Below, one piece after another: positions 46,436-56,801 of a DNA stretch of 64,000 nucleotides. Position 1 is the stretch's first letter. Every line of letters begins with the position of its first letter. Source of the stretch: Nematostella vectensis. Taxonomy: Eukaryota; Cnidaria; Anthozoa; Actiniaria; Edwardsiidae. The notes below the pieces were generated by a model. That model made no database searches. It was not told the DNA's origin and worked only from the letters and a program-made list of their open reading frames with translations. The stretch is from positions 13,150,566-13,214,565 of the forward strand of contig NC_064035.1 in the NCBI RefSeq assembly GCF_932526225.1, written 5' to 3'. The position numbers and the translations under genes are program-made.

Positions 46436-46845
46436 GTATGGCTCGGATTAGGGAGAGGGTCCATGATGGTACCCGATCCCTCCCTTTTCTGAAATAGGAC
46501 AATCACTTGAGAGGAGCTTGAACGTGATGAGAGGAGAGTGGAAATATGAAATTATCCCTTTAACAGAACTTGCACAGTTACAAAATTAACCAGCACAAGG
46601 AAAGTCTAAGACGATAAGATTACATTATTTTATTATCAAAACGGTATTTATTTTAATGTATTATAGACGGATGTAGATTCAAGCGTATAGTTCATTAGAT
46701 AAATGCGATAAAAATGTAAATTAAATCAAACTTGTACATTATTAACAAATGATTTTATTTTGATTTATTCGTAATTGTTTTTTCTTTTTGCATAAAAATA
46801 AAAATAATTAATGAGAGTAAAATAGGTGCGCCTGAAATTCGTAAA

Positions 46846-46851
46846 TTTATT
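46846..46851 (-). terminator. SPARC poly(A) signal
   Basis: TTTATT on the plus strand, i.e. AATAAA on the minus strand, about 75 bp past the SPARC stop codon. Confidence 0.6.
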
Positions 46852-46924
46852 CCCAAATTGAGTTAGCTTCGCCTGTCAAAGCAAAGGAAGTAGATTTTCG
46901 ACGCTGTTGCAGAGATGCAAAGAT

Positions 46925-49900
46925 TCACTTGTGCTGACGGCGCAGTGGAAACTCTCGTTCTGCAAGAGTAGGTGAAAATAAATGAGATTCCTAAATGGTA
47001 TATTGCGACTAATGTCATTTATTTATTTTGTTAGCATGGTTGTCGTCTGCTGGTGTGTCACGCTTTTGGCTATATGTCACGCCACTCGCTTTGTGTCACG
47101 CCACTCAATCTGTTCCCTCATATTCGTTTTATTTTTCTGTTTCCTCACTCATCTACACAAAAATATAGTTACGAAATTTTTCGGGGTAGCTGTCTGCCGC
47201 TTTGTTTCTTTCGTTTCGTCATTGGCGAGTTATAATTTCCCGTTCCGTAAAAAAGCTCACCCAATAAATGTAATTTTTCGTTCGGGGGAAAATTTCCACC
47301 ATATCAGAAGAAATTGTACCAGGGATGTGAAAACTCTGCTTTGCTTGGTTTGGCTTGGTTATTAATGCCCTCTCGAGACCAGTTACCTGCTAAGGTGAAG
47401 CACATGTCCCACTCACTCCGACTGATCCCTTGCTTCCGGTTCAAGTCACATGACCACAGGAAACCCGCGGCACAGGGTTCGTATATCATCATAGCTAGTA
47501 TGTTGTCGATCTCAGCCCCTTCGAGAGCATTGTCCTTATCGAGGTCATTTCTGTCGAATTCCCACTGACAATAAATTTGTTAATACATTAAATTACCACT
47601 GCCAAAACATCGCCATTCGTTTTTTTTTTTAATCAGTAATACCACATAACTAGCTACCATATTCTTGCCTCAATTTTTTTGTTGAGCTATAAATGGAAAT
47701 TAGAACAAACTTTGTCTCATGCTTTTATATTGCGCGAAAAATAGACTAGTTAGCTAGTTTTTCTCGGGATTATTTATTTCCTACGAGCGCTGTGCTTCTC
47801 ATAGACCTTTGTCGGCGCGTGATGAAATGAGTTTCTAACCTTGGCAATAGCTACTTTTTGTCGCATGGTCATGTCGTGGATGCGTCTTGTTAGCGTGTAG
47901 TTCTGGTCTTTTGTCTGCTCCTTGGCGACGTGGGCCCATTCCAAGTAGCGGTCTCGGAATTGGGACATGTGGTCTATACCCGGACAAACAAGTGTCCGCG
48001 CATCTGGCTCGGGATCAGATCCTATGAAATAGCGCAAAGAGAAACAATGCGGGATTATTGCATGATAGGCGCTGCACTATTCGCCTGGCGCGCAGAAGAA
48101 TTTAAAAAAGTGATAATGGTTCTTATACATCTGTGATTAGACCAGTTGTTGTTTGCTCCTCAAGGTGTCACGCCACACGCTTTGTGTCACGCCACTCCGC
48201 TCTGTTCCCTCTTTGCTCTTTCACGCTACCTACCACTTGTCTTGTTCACACATGGCCACTTCCTATTCTTGGCGCTGGCGATGTCACGCCTTTTGCTATA
48301 TGTCACGCCATTCACTTTGTGTCACGCCAAGCGCTCTGTTCCCTCCTTACTCACGTCCACGCTACCCATCATTTGTCTTTTTTACTAATTTTTGGCTATA
48401 TGTCACGCCATTCGCTTTGTGTCACGCAACACCATTCACCTCCTGTCTTGTTCACACATGCCCCCTTCTTATACTTGACCCGGATGTGTCACGCTTTTGG
48501 CTAAATGTCACGTTTCTCGGTTTGTGTCACGCAACACCATTCACCTCCTGTCTTGTTCACACATGCCCCCTTCTTATACTTGACCCGGATGTGTCACGCT
48601 TTTGGCTAAATGTCACGTTTCTCGGTTTGTGTCACGCCACACAAATCACCTCCTGTCTTGTTCACACATGGCTCCTTTTTCTTGACCCCGAGGTGTCACG
48701 CTTTTGGCTTAATGTCACGTTTCTCGGTTTGTGTCACGCCACACCACTCACGTCCTGTCTTGTTCACACATGGCCCCTTCTTATTCTTGACCCGGATGTG
48801 TCACACTTCTGGCTAAATGTCACGTTTCTCGCTTTTTGTCACGCCACACCACTCACCTCCTGTCTTGTTTACACATGGCCCCTTATTCTTGACCCCGATG
48901 TTGACGCCCTCGATACATGCGAACATGTGCAGTTCACATTTATTGGGGAATTGGATTCCATACACAGAGCAGACCGGCTCGTAAGTGTTCGGACATGAAA
49001 CTGGACACTCGCAGTAGGTAAAGCCTGAACTGTCCGCCCGGCACATCTCCCCCCACATGCAGACACGCTTACTGCAGGGGTCCTCTGATGTAAGATGGAC
49101 TGACATTAATGACATGGTAGGCTAAAAAAATGCAGACTCACTTAGTAGACTTATAACAGGAGGCCAAATGCATACAATTACTGTAGGGTTTTTCTGATGT
49201 GAGATGGATTTACATTAATGACATGGTATAAAGCTGGGAAAATGCAGACACGTCTAGTACAGGTACTACTGCTAGAAACTTAATCAACGACACAGTAGGT
49301 AAGGCAAAAGGCGTTAAAGCCTACAGCAGGGGTCTTGTGATGTTGAGAAACATTTTAACGACGTAGTAGGCTAGACCAAATGTATACAAGCTTACTGCAT
49401 AGGTTTTCTGACGATGAGAAACAATTAAACGGTAGGCTAGCCTTACTATAGGAGCGATTCACCAATCAAGCATCAAACTCTTTCAAAAGACTAGCGTGAC
49501 TTCTCAAATATGGGTTAAGCTATCTGTAGATATTAGTAGTATTGTACAAGCCGTCTTTTCACGCCCTTTCTCTTCAGGTGTGACTCTCTTCCACCGAGTC
49601 TTATCAGAAACAGTTTGACGACGTAGTGAATCACTTCCGATTAAAACAAATACTTGGAATCGTTTTGAAGTCTCTAGTGTGTGACTTGTGTGTTTCTGTG
49701 GCGTTTCCTGTTTAGGCTACAGTCATGGGCTCTCAAAAGGTCCCATTTCGGAATAGGGTAAGAGGTCAGTAGGTAAAATTAATTCGTTGTTGAATTTTAC
49801 TGCGTTGTTCCTCAGTCTTACCGGCATTCTCCTCGGCTTTAGACGGAATCTATGACAAAAAGGTCAAAGGGACATATTCAGTTTTAATTAAATGTTAGAA

Positions 49901-50638
49901 CCAGGAGGTAAACTTCCCTGGGCAAAATGCTCCAAAGCTTGACATCCGCCAAACGATAAGCATTAAGTGAAAATAACCCCTTTTTTTTTCTTGACAAGTT
50001 GAAGAGAGTGTGTATATATGTTTGAGACCACTGAAGGGACTGACGCATCTGCTCACTCTCTGACAGAACTAATGAATTGAATTTTACGTCGGCAAACTTA
50101 TCGCGTCCTTAGCACTTGTCGTAATTTCCAGTGTCAAGGGAGCGATAAAAAATTAATTCTGCTGAGAACTAAGAATGAGTTATTTTAGTCCTGCTAAGAT
50201 CATGAAGGTTTTTATAGTGTATTGGGAAAAGGAAAGTACGCTGGAGTTGTAATCTTAAAAGTTATACAAATAATTTGAATAGAGATAAAGAAGGAGTAGT
50301 TTTATCCCAAAACAAGACGTGCATTTTTTGTGAATTGTGCTCGATTTGAAGTAGATGGCACACTGATATCGCAGTTACAAGGTTTAAACCATTTAAAGAG
50401 GATCAAACTATTAAAAAGATAGAGGCAAATTGAATGTAGAAATGCACGTCCTTGTGTAAGTTCAATAGGCTTAGATGTGTTTAACTCCTTACAAACTACC
50501 CTATGCCATTGAGACACTAGAACTCACGATCCTTATCCTTGAGACTACGAAATTCTGCACATTTCTCAATGTACTCACCGTTAATGTTCCTAAAATCAGG
50601 CATGCGATGATAGGGACAAGTACCAAGGGGGAAACCAT
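46925..50638 (-). CDS. SPARC: SPARC (osteonectin) without acidic module
   Basis: Five exons on the minus strand: 50638-50579, 49082-48857, 48021-47840, 47564-47387, 46959-46925; 226 residues, phases 0, 1, 0, 1 match. Exon 1 is a signal peptide (MVSPLVLVPIIACLILGTLT). Exon 2 is the follistatin-like/Kazal module (DPCSKRVCMWGEMC, CPNTYEPVCSVYG, CELHMFACIEG, NKGPC). Exon 3 starts the extracellular calcium-binding (EC) domain (CPGIDHMSQFRDRYLEW). Exon 4 holds two EF-hand-like loops (DRNDLDKDNALEGAE; DLNRKQGISRSEWDMC). The last exon adds a basic tail (REFPLRRQHK). The acidic N-terminal module of vertebrate SPARC is absent: the signal peptide joins directly to the first Kazal-region cysteines. By family it is a secreted collagen- and calcium-binding matricellular protein. 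Exon 2 is flanked on both sides by repeats derived from its own splice junctions. Confidence 0.88.
48150..48856. repeat. ~103-bp array made of SPARC exon 2's 5' splice site
   Basis: Six to seven copies of a ~103-bp unit in SPARC intron 2. Each contains cacctcctgtcttgttcaca catggcccc..ttcttgaccc, which on the minus strand is the exon 2 end (ggtcaagaataaggggccat gtgtaaacaagacaggag) plus its donor. The rest of the unit is tgtcacgc-rich. Divergence is lowest between the copies at about 48420 and 48525. Confidence 0.9.
49083..49440. repeat. decayed copies of SPARC exon 2's 3' splice site in intron 1
   Basis: The real junction on the plus strand reads cttactgcaggggtcctctg atgtaagatggactgacatt. Degenerate copies follow at about 49165-49225 (ttactgtagggtttttctga tgtgagatggatttacatta), about 49315-49370 (tacagcaggggtcttgtgat gttgagaaac) and about 49390-49440 (ttactgcataggttttctga cgatgagaaac). 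Each includes a few exon bases and the acceptor region. Confidence 0.75.
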
Positions 50639-51668
50639 GGCGATAGAATAACTACTGAGGCCCAAGATAGGCGTTAAGCTGCTAACACCCCGGACGGTCC
50701 TGTGTCAGAATGCTGCCTGGGTACAGCCCTCTGTCTGCTCTGTGTTGTCGAGGGGCTATCTGTATCACATATCATCTTAGCTAGGATGCCTTACGCTTGA
50801 CATGGGAGATTCATAAATCTGACCTCGTGTACTGCTGATGTTTTCATGTTACCGCCCTGTCCAAAATAGTCCAGACGCACCAAGTTCATTATCAACAACA
50901 GAACGTGACACTACAAAACAAAAGTTGAATAACTGGCCTCGACCTCGTAAAAAAAAGGATTACATTGATTGATATACTTATAATGCAATTTGTTGGACAT
51001 GAAAAATAGCCTTAACCAAATCTGGGATATTAAAATAGCGTCTGGGCTATTCAAAACAATATCGTGCATCATTCCTTACTAAGATATTAAAAAATGCGCC
51101 TTGCCCTTATCTTTTAAACAAAATGCAAACAATGATACCCGGTCTATAGGGCAGTGTGGCCCTTTCTCTCTCATTATTCATAATATGAAAATTCAGGTGA
51201 AGGCTTAATTCAATTTCGATGACAAATCAAATAAAAAGGAAGAATTACCGAATATAGTCCGTACCCCCTCCTCCATGGTATCCCGCCCCGATTTTAGCGG
51301 GCGTTTTCCAAGATCCATGAATAAAAAGGGAAAGAGCCTCAAGTATGTTCCGCGCCATAAACACATTTTTTATTACGAACAGATGGCGGGAAGTGCATGG
51401 GTTACCTGTGTCAAAGGAATCCCACTTTATTTTCTCCCATCATGCATTACTCTCTCAATGTTTCAAAATGGCGTCTTTCCTGCAAGAATTCGTTTTCGTA
51501 AGAAAATCGTGAAATCAGTGGCGAGAAGAGATTATATTAGCCGCAAAAGCTTAACTTATCCCTGCAAAATATCTAAAACTGTGTTATCACGTTAAGGAAG
51601 CAATACAGTGCTAAGACATAAGGATATGTTGTCTTTTTGAGAGTAGCATTTTATTACTACACGTGCGT
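50639..51668. other. divergent intergenic region between SPARC and the RRM gene
   Basis: About 1 kb between two start codons pointing away from each other. It must hold both 5' UTRs and promoters. I see no TATA box or other motif that I can place with confidence, and no exon. A short ORF at 51275-51595 has no recognisable content. Confidence 0.55.
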
Positions 51669-54600
51669 ATGGTGCGGTTGTTTACAATGTCGAAGGAAAG
51701 CGGTGAAGCTAGCCAACGAAAACAAAGGCGGATCAAGTAAGTAGCTCAAGAGAATCCAAATGTAAGGCCCTCTTTGACAGGAGTTACTGTGTCGGAAAAT
51801 GAATCTTGTTATCTTGCCGTCAAGATGAAAACATCATTTGGCCATAAAGGCGCGATATCGAACTTTTCTGGCACTTTGATATTTATACGATATTTATCAC
51901 TCATCTAAAATCGGATATAAATCAGATATATTTTAACAGGGTTCTAGTATCAGATATTTAGTCGATATTATAACAAAGCTCACAAATCTAATTTCTGATA
52001 TTTTTCAGATCTTATACTCTTAGAACTGCCATGTTGAACCTAGATTATTGCATCTCATGACTTTATAATATCACAAGATTTACACATTGAAAGTCCATCT
52101 AATTACTGATATATATCAGATACTATAACTTTAGAACTGCTGTGTTGAACCTTGATTATTGCATCTCATGACTTGATAATATCAAATAAAACAAACGTGA
52201 CAGTCACAGTAGATTTTGTAGTCGAATATCCAATAATATAGAGGGGTCCAGCAGAGAGGACGAAGGAATCTCTATAAATATGTAGTAGATTCTAATAAGA
52301 TAATCTCTGATAATATCACAATATCGAGGGGTAAAGCAGAAGGAAAGGGGGGTTTCTAAAGACATCTAGTAGATTCTTATTTAAGATAATCTCTGATAAT
52401 ATCACAATATTGAGGGGTAAAGCAGAGGAAGGGAGAGGTTCTAAATAGATATCTAGTAGATTCTAAAAAGATAATCTCCCATAATATCACAATATCGAGG
52501 AGCCAGCAGAGGGAAGGAGGATACCTAAATAGACATCTAGTAGATTCTAAAAAGATAAGCTCAGATAATATCACAATATCAAGGGTTCAACAGAGGGAAA
52601 GGGGGTATCTCAATAGATATCTAGTAGATTCTAAAAAGATAATCTCCCATAATATCACAATATCGAGGAGCCAGCAGAGGGAAGGAGGATACCTAAATAG
52701 ACATCTGGTAGATTCTAATAAGATAATCTCAGATAATATCACAATATCCAGGACCCAGCAGAGGGAAGGGGGGTATCTAAATAGACATCTAGTAGATTCT
52801 AATAAGATAATCTCTGATAATATCACAATATTGAGGGAAGAGGAGAGGAGAGGAAAGGGGTCTAACCACTATCTAATAGCATGTAATTAGAGGAAAACAA
52901 TGATAATATCCTAATCTCAATATCAGATATCAGTGATAATGTTCGATATTGCTCCTATCTCTAGCTTGCAGCCCACAGTGCAGTAATAACATAATCAGGA
53001 AAGTAATAAAGGATGTAGTATAACTTACTCCTACCTCGCTTACAAAGCACTAATAACAGAATCAGCAAAACCAATCAAAGAGGATGCCACTGTAGTCCAT
53101 AATGAATTGATAAAACGATACATGAAAATATTGATGTGGTCTGTAGATTGGATAGCCACCTAATCCCCCCCTGGATCCTCCTTTGCCAGTAGGTATTAAT
53201 GTTTTCTAGTCATGATTGATTTTCTTTTTAGGTGGTGGAAACAACACAAAAAGCAAGTTGAGGTTGAACAGAATGAGCATGAGGAGAAACATACTAAAAA
53301 TACAAAAAGTATAAAATTGCTTTAAAGCTTACTTAAACACATATTATTGAAATAATTTAAATAACCTTGCTTAGAGTTTACCTTTCTTTATTGGTTATCT
53401 ATATACTATTAAAGCCGTATTGTCATCAGTTTACTTCTGGTCGACTACGTAAGAATCTCTGATGATTTTAAATGGAAAACACTAAAAAAATTTCAAAATA
53501 TAGAAAGCAGTGTGTCTATTGGAAGTTTCTTTGAGGATGTGACTGCTAATTTAGAGCGGATGGCCTGTTGAATATTTCAGATTCGAATAGATTCTTTTGT
53601 CTTTTAACGGTTGAGGTTTCTGTCGGACCTCCGAAAGTTAACTGGTGACAATGCGACTTTAAACCCTATTGATTTTTACTTTGGAAGATGTTTGTAAACA
53701 CTTAAAAATGTCCTTAATTGTTTTCAACAGCATTCAAGAAACCAAAGAGTATATCCCAAGAATCTGTTAAGAGCATAAAAACAGAAGAGACTGAAGATGT
53801 AATAACAAAAGAGCAGGATGGCAAGAAGCAAAGATACATTCTGTTTGTAGGTAAAACAAATAAGCTCCTTATGCAAGTATGTGTATGCAAGCGTATGCAA
53901 GTAAGGGTTGGGACTGTGCTGTTTCAAGGCAAGGAATGTTCCATACATTTTTGTTAATATTAACCCACTAAACAAGAACAATTTTTTCAGACCAAGATTG
54001 TGTAACAGGGTTCCATGATGTGCAATTGCTTTGCTATGTTATAATTTTCTTTACAGGAAACTTACCCTTTGATCTGACCACAGAAAAGGTTTTGGATCAT
54101 TTTAGATGCGCAGGTATGTTTCAAAATTCTTTTCCGCTAGCCTTGTTTTGCTTTTTATTTACTAAAACTCTACTATGCCTATGCCTTCGTCTCCATCCCA
54201 CATGAACTATATCATGTTGAACTCTCTGGTGATCTCTCTTTTTCTCTATTACTGATTGGGATTAATAGAGGGTTATATTTTTTTACAGGTTCCAGTTCAT
54301 TTCGTTTGTTGACCAAGAAAACTGACAATTCTTCTAAGGGCTGTGGCTTTTTGGAAATAGATGACTCCATCGGTTACACAGTAAGTGTTGTTATTTGGTG
54401 TTAAATAAAAGGGTTAGCCTTGTACAAGGACTGTCCATTGCTATTTCATTCAAGTGGTTGATTTCCAAACCCAGAGGGCAGTGGTCCCTATTTCTAGGTG
54501 ACAACATTATCTAGCAACAGGTGCTTAGAAACAACCTTTTGGGTGTATGGAGCCTTTGAAACGAATCTGTTTGCACTCCACAAAATATGCTGAATTGTTT

Positions 54601-55583
54601 TTTTCCAAGGATGTTTGATAAAGCATGATTTGCCTAAAGTTTTATGGTTTGCCCACTATTATTCCTTGAAAACACAATATATAAAGCTCTTAACCTCATT
54701 CTTGCCCCAGCTGGATGCTTGTACCATGGAAGTATAACTGGAAACTCAAATACTTCAAATGATTTTAGATCAGACACCAATAACCCTTTAAAGACTTGTA
54801 GCTGCTATGAAATTTGGTCAAAATCCTGCATCTTAATCTCACTACAGTAAAGGTCTAGAGTGACATAACCTCCACTCGCTGGTACTTGAGACTCGTGCAT
54901 ATTCTACTCGAGAATGGCTCGAGAGTATCGACTCACCGAATATTCATAAGCTTGAGCGTGTTTGTGAGTGGTGATGATGAGTGATGTAGATGCCGACAAT
55001 GAAAGATGAAAGATGATCTAAAAGTAGCAAATCTCATAGGAGGCTGATGCCAAACAAGGAATCAACCTTCATTAAAACCTTTTTTAGCTGGTTGAACTAT
55101 CTGCATACTGGCCACTTTGTGTAATAAGCTGTTTTGTTTCTACAGAAAGCTCTAAATCTCCATCATAGCTACCTCGGTGGCAGAAAGATAAATGTTGAAG
55201 TAACATGTGGAGGGGGCGGATCAAGTGATAAAAGAAAAGAGAAGTTACAGGAAAAGAAAAAGAAATTCAAGAAAAAGCGTGCAGCAAAAAAAGCATCATG
55301 TGAAAAGGAGACTTCATCTAGCAATGTATCTGATAATAAGAACAAATCTGTAAAAGCAACTACAGTGGATAAATCTGCTAGTGAGAACAAACTCAAGCGC
55401 AAGAGAAATTCAGCACAAGAAAATTTAGATGATGGAGTGAAGAGAAAAAAGCTTAAAGATGCAGGGGCAATGAAGTCTCTTGTCAAAGAGCTTGAGCTTG
55501 AAAAGCTTGTGGAGCAGAGAAGTGAACTTGTTCAAGAAAAGCAAAAAAAGAAAAAGGAGAAAGAGAAAAGAGGAGATTCCTGA
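51669..55583 (+). CDS. Nop6-like nucleolar RRM protein
   Basis: Six exons: 51669/51687-51736, 53232-53308, 53731-53850, 54057-54113, 54289-54380, 55146-55583; 277 residues from the ATG at 51687, or 283 from the in-frame ATG at 51669. All phases match. A basic N-terminus (QRKQRRIKWWKQHKK) leads to one RRM: RNP2-like YILFVGNLPFDL, then a helix (TTEKVLDHFRCAG), FRLLTKKTDNSSKGCGFLEI (RNP1 region) and GGRKINVEVTCGGGGSS. This matches the Nop6 family, in which a GGRKINVE strand is followed by GGGG. A Lys/Glu-rich tail of about 115 residues (KEKLQEKKKKFKKK ...) looks like a nucleolar localisation region. Yeast Nop6 acts in early 40S ribosome assembly; that role here is inference. Intron 1 holds an 84-bp array. 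An AATAAA lies at 56016-56021. Confidence 0.88.
52230..52850. repeat. 84-bp array in intron 1 of the RRM gene
   Basis: Seven to eight copies of a unit containing agataatctctgataatatc, acaatatcgagg, gcagagggaaggggg and catctagtagattct. It lies mid-intron, about 380 bp from the next exon, and shows no exon sequence. Confidence 0.92.
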
Positions 55584-56801
55584 TCTATGCTCAGATTGAA
55601 ACTTCTTTTAGCAGGCAAATAGCCAGTATTTACTGAGAGGAGTGTGCAGCCATATATGTCATGTGGAAAAAGTATAATAATTGACTATCTTTCCATAAAA
55701 AAAAAACAGGCGCATACCCCCCTTGGCCACTAAAAAGTGGATAATTTCTTAATAAATGCTCAAATACCACCCTTTTTCCATGTGATTGATAAAACGGTGT
55801 AGCCCTTCAAGCAAATCCTGGCTGCTTGCCTGAAAACAACCCACTTTTTAGTGTTTGTTGAGGAGTGCACACTCTCTGCTCATACCCCTACTGCAGCTAC
55901 ACACCTGTCTTGTCTTGACTTTTAATCAATCTATAAAAAGGGATTTCAACCTTTAGTTTTTGCACACAGGAATGGAAAATATTTTTTAGCTGTCTCACAC
56001 ATTCAAACTGATGCAAATAAAAATGTGTAGCATGTTACATGAGCATTCTATCAACAAGATTGAAATAAAGGTAGCATAAAACACAAACTTTTCCAAACTT
56101 AGACTTTTTGCGTGTGTTATCTATGACTGCATCCCCTTCCCTCAGCAAGTGCCTGCCGTCAACAACCCCAGTTTTTTTTTCCAAGTTTTTTTGAAAAGTA
56201 TCAAATCAAACAGCCATTTTGTCATAGACTAGAGTGATTTTCATTAACCCCTTAACTACTCTTTAGCATATTATACTATATTGTGATCTGATTCTATTGT
56301 TCTCTTTTGTGTTTTACTTGCTATGACCCTTTGACTATCACACTTTGTTTCACAGGTTAAAGAAAACCACTCTACCAAGAGTAAAAAAAAAGCATTTGTA
56401 TCGGATTATTTGGGGAAGCCAATGCGATATGTTTTATTGAATTTGGCAAATAAAGTACTAAACTTTGTTTTTAGATTGTTATTTCAAGATATTAGCACAT
56501 TATATACCTTCCAATATTAAATGACAACAATAACAAAGATGTGGCTGACAAGGATTCTTTAAGATTTTCTGCTGGTTAAGAGAATTAGAAATTGTATAGT
56601 ACATCGTATGATGACAGTCATCTCTCACATATTGTCTTAAGTGAATAGATTACCCCGCTGTGTTTTCGGCCTGGGTTTATTTGAATGGTTGCCATGAGCG
56701 CCATATCTCACCTGCCGGTATGGGACGATTTGTTGTGAAATAAAAACCACATCACGTGACCGCATTAGGAGACCACATGAGTTTCATCGAGTCCCGAAAA
56801 C
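55584..56801. other. 3' UTR of the RRM gene and KLHL18 upstream region
   Basis: Contains poly(A) hexamers at 56016-56021 and 56064-56069 and a dispersed repeat at 55703-55830. The final 200 bp before 56802 are less AT-rich (including cacgtgaccgcattagg) and are the likely KLHL18 promoter and 5' UTR. Confidence 0.55.
55703..55830. repeat. dispersed repeat family, member 3
   Basis: Carries aggcgcataccccccttggc, actaaaaagtggataatttc, caaataccaccctttttcc and caaatcctggctgc in the family order seen at 38183 and 42103, but is more diverged. Confidence 0.65.

Noticed and set aside
48153..48998. 281-codon plus-strand ORF over the SPARC locus
   Set aside because: Runs through the ~103-bp array and antisense to SPARC exon 2; no domain, no splice support.
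48873..49082. Alternative SPARC exon 2 end at tgt|gtaaac
   Set aside because: It leaves phase 0 and puts a stop in exon 3. The donor 16 bases further on (aggag|gtgagt) gives the required phase 1.
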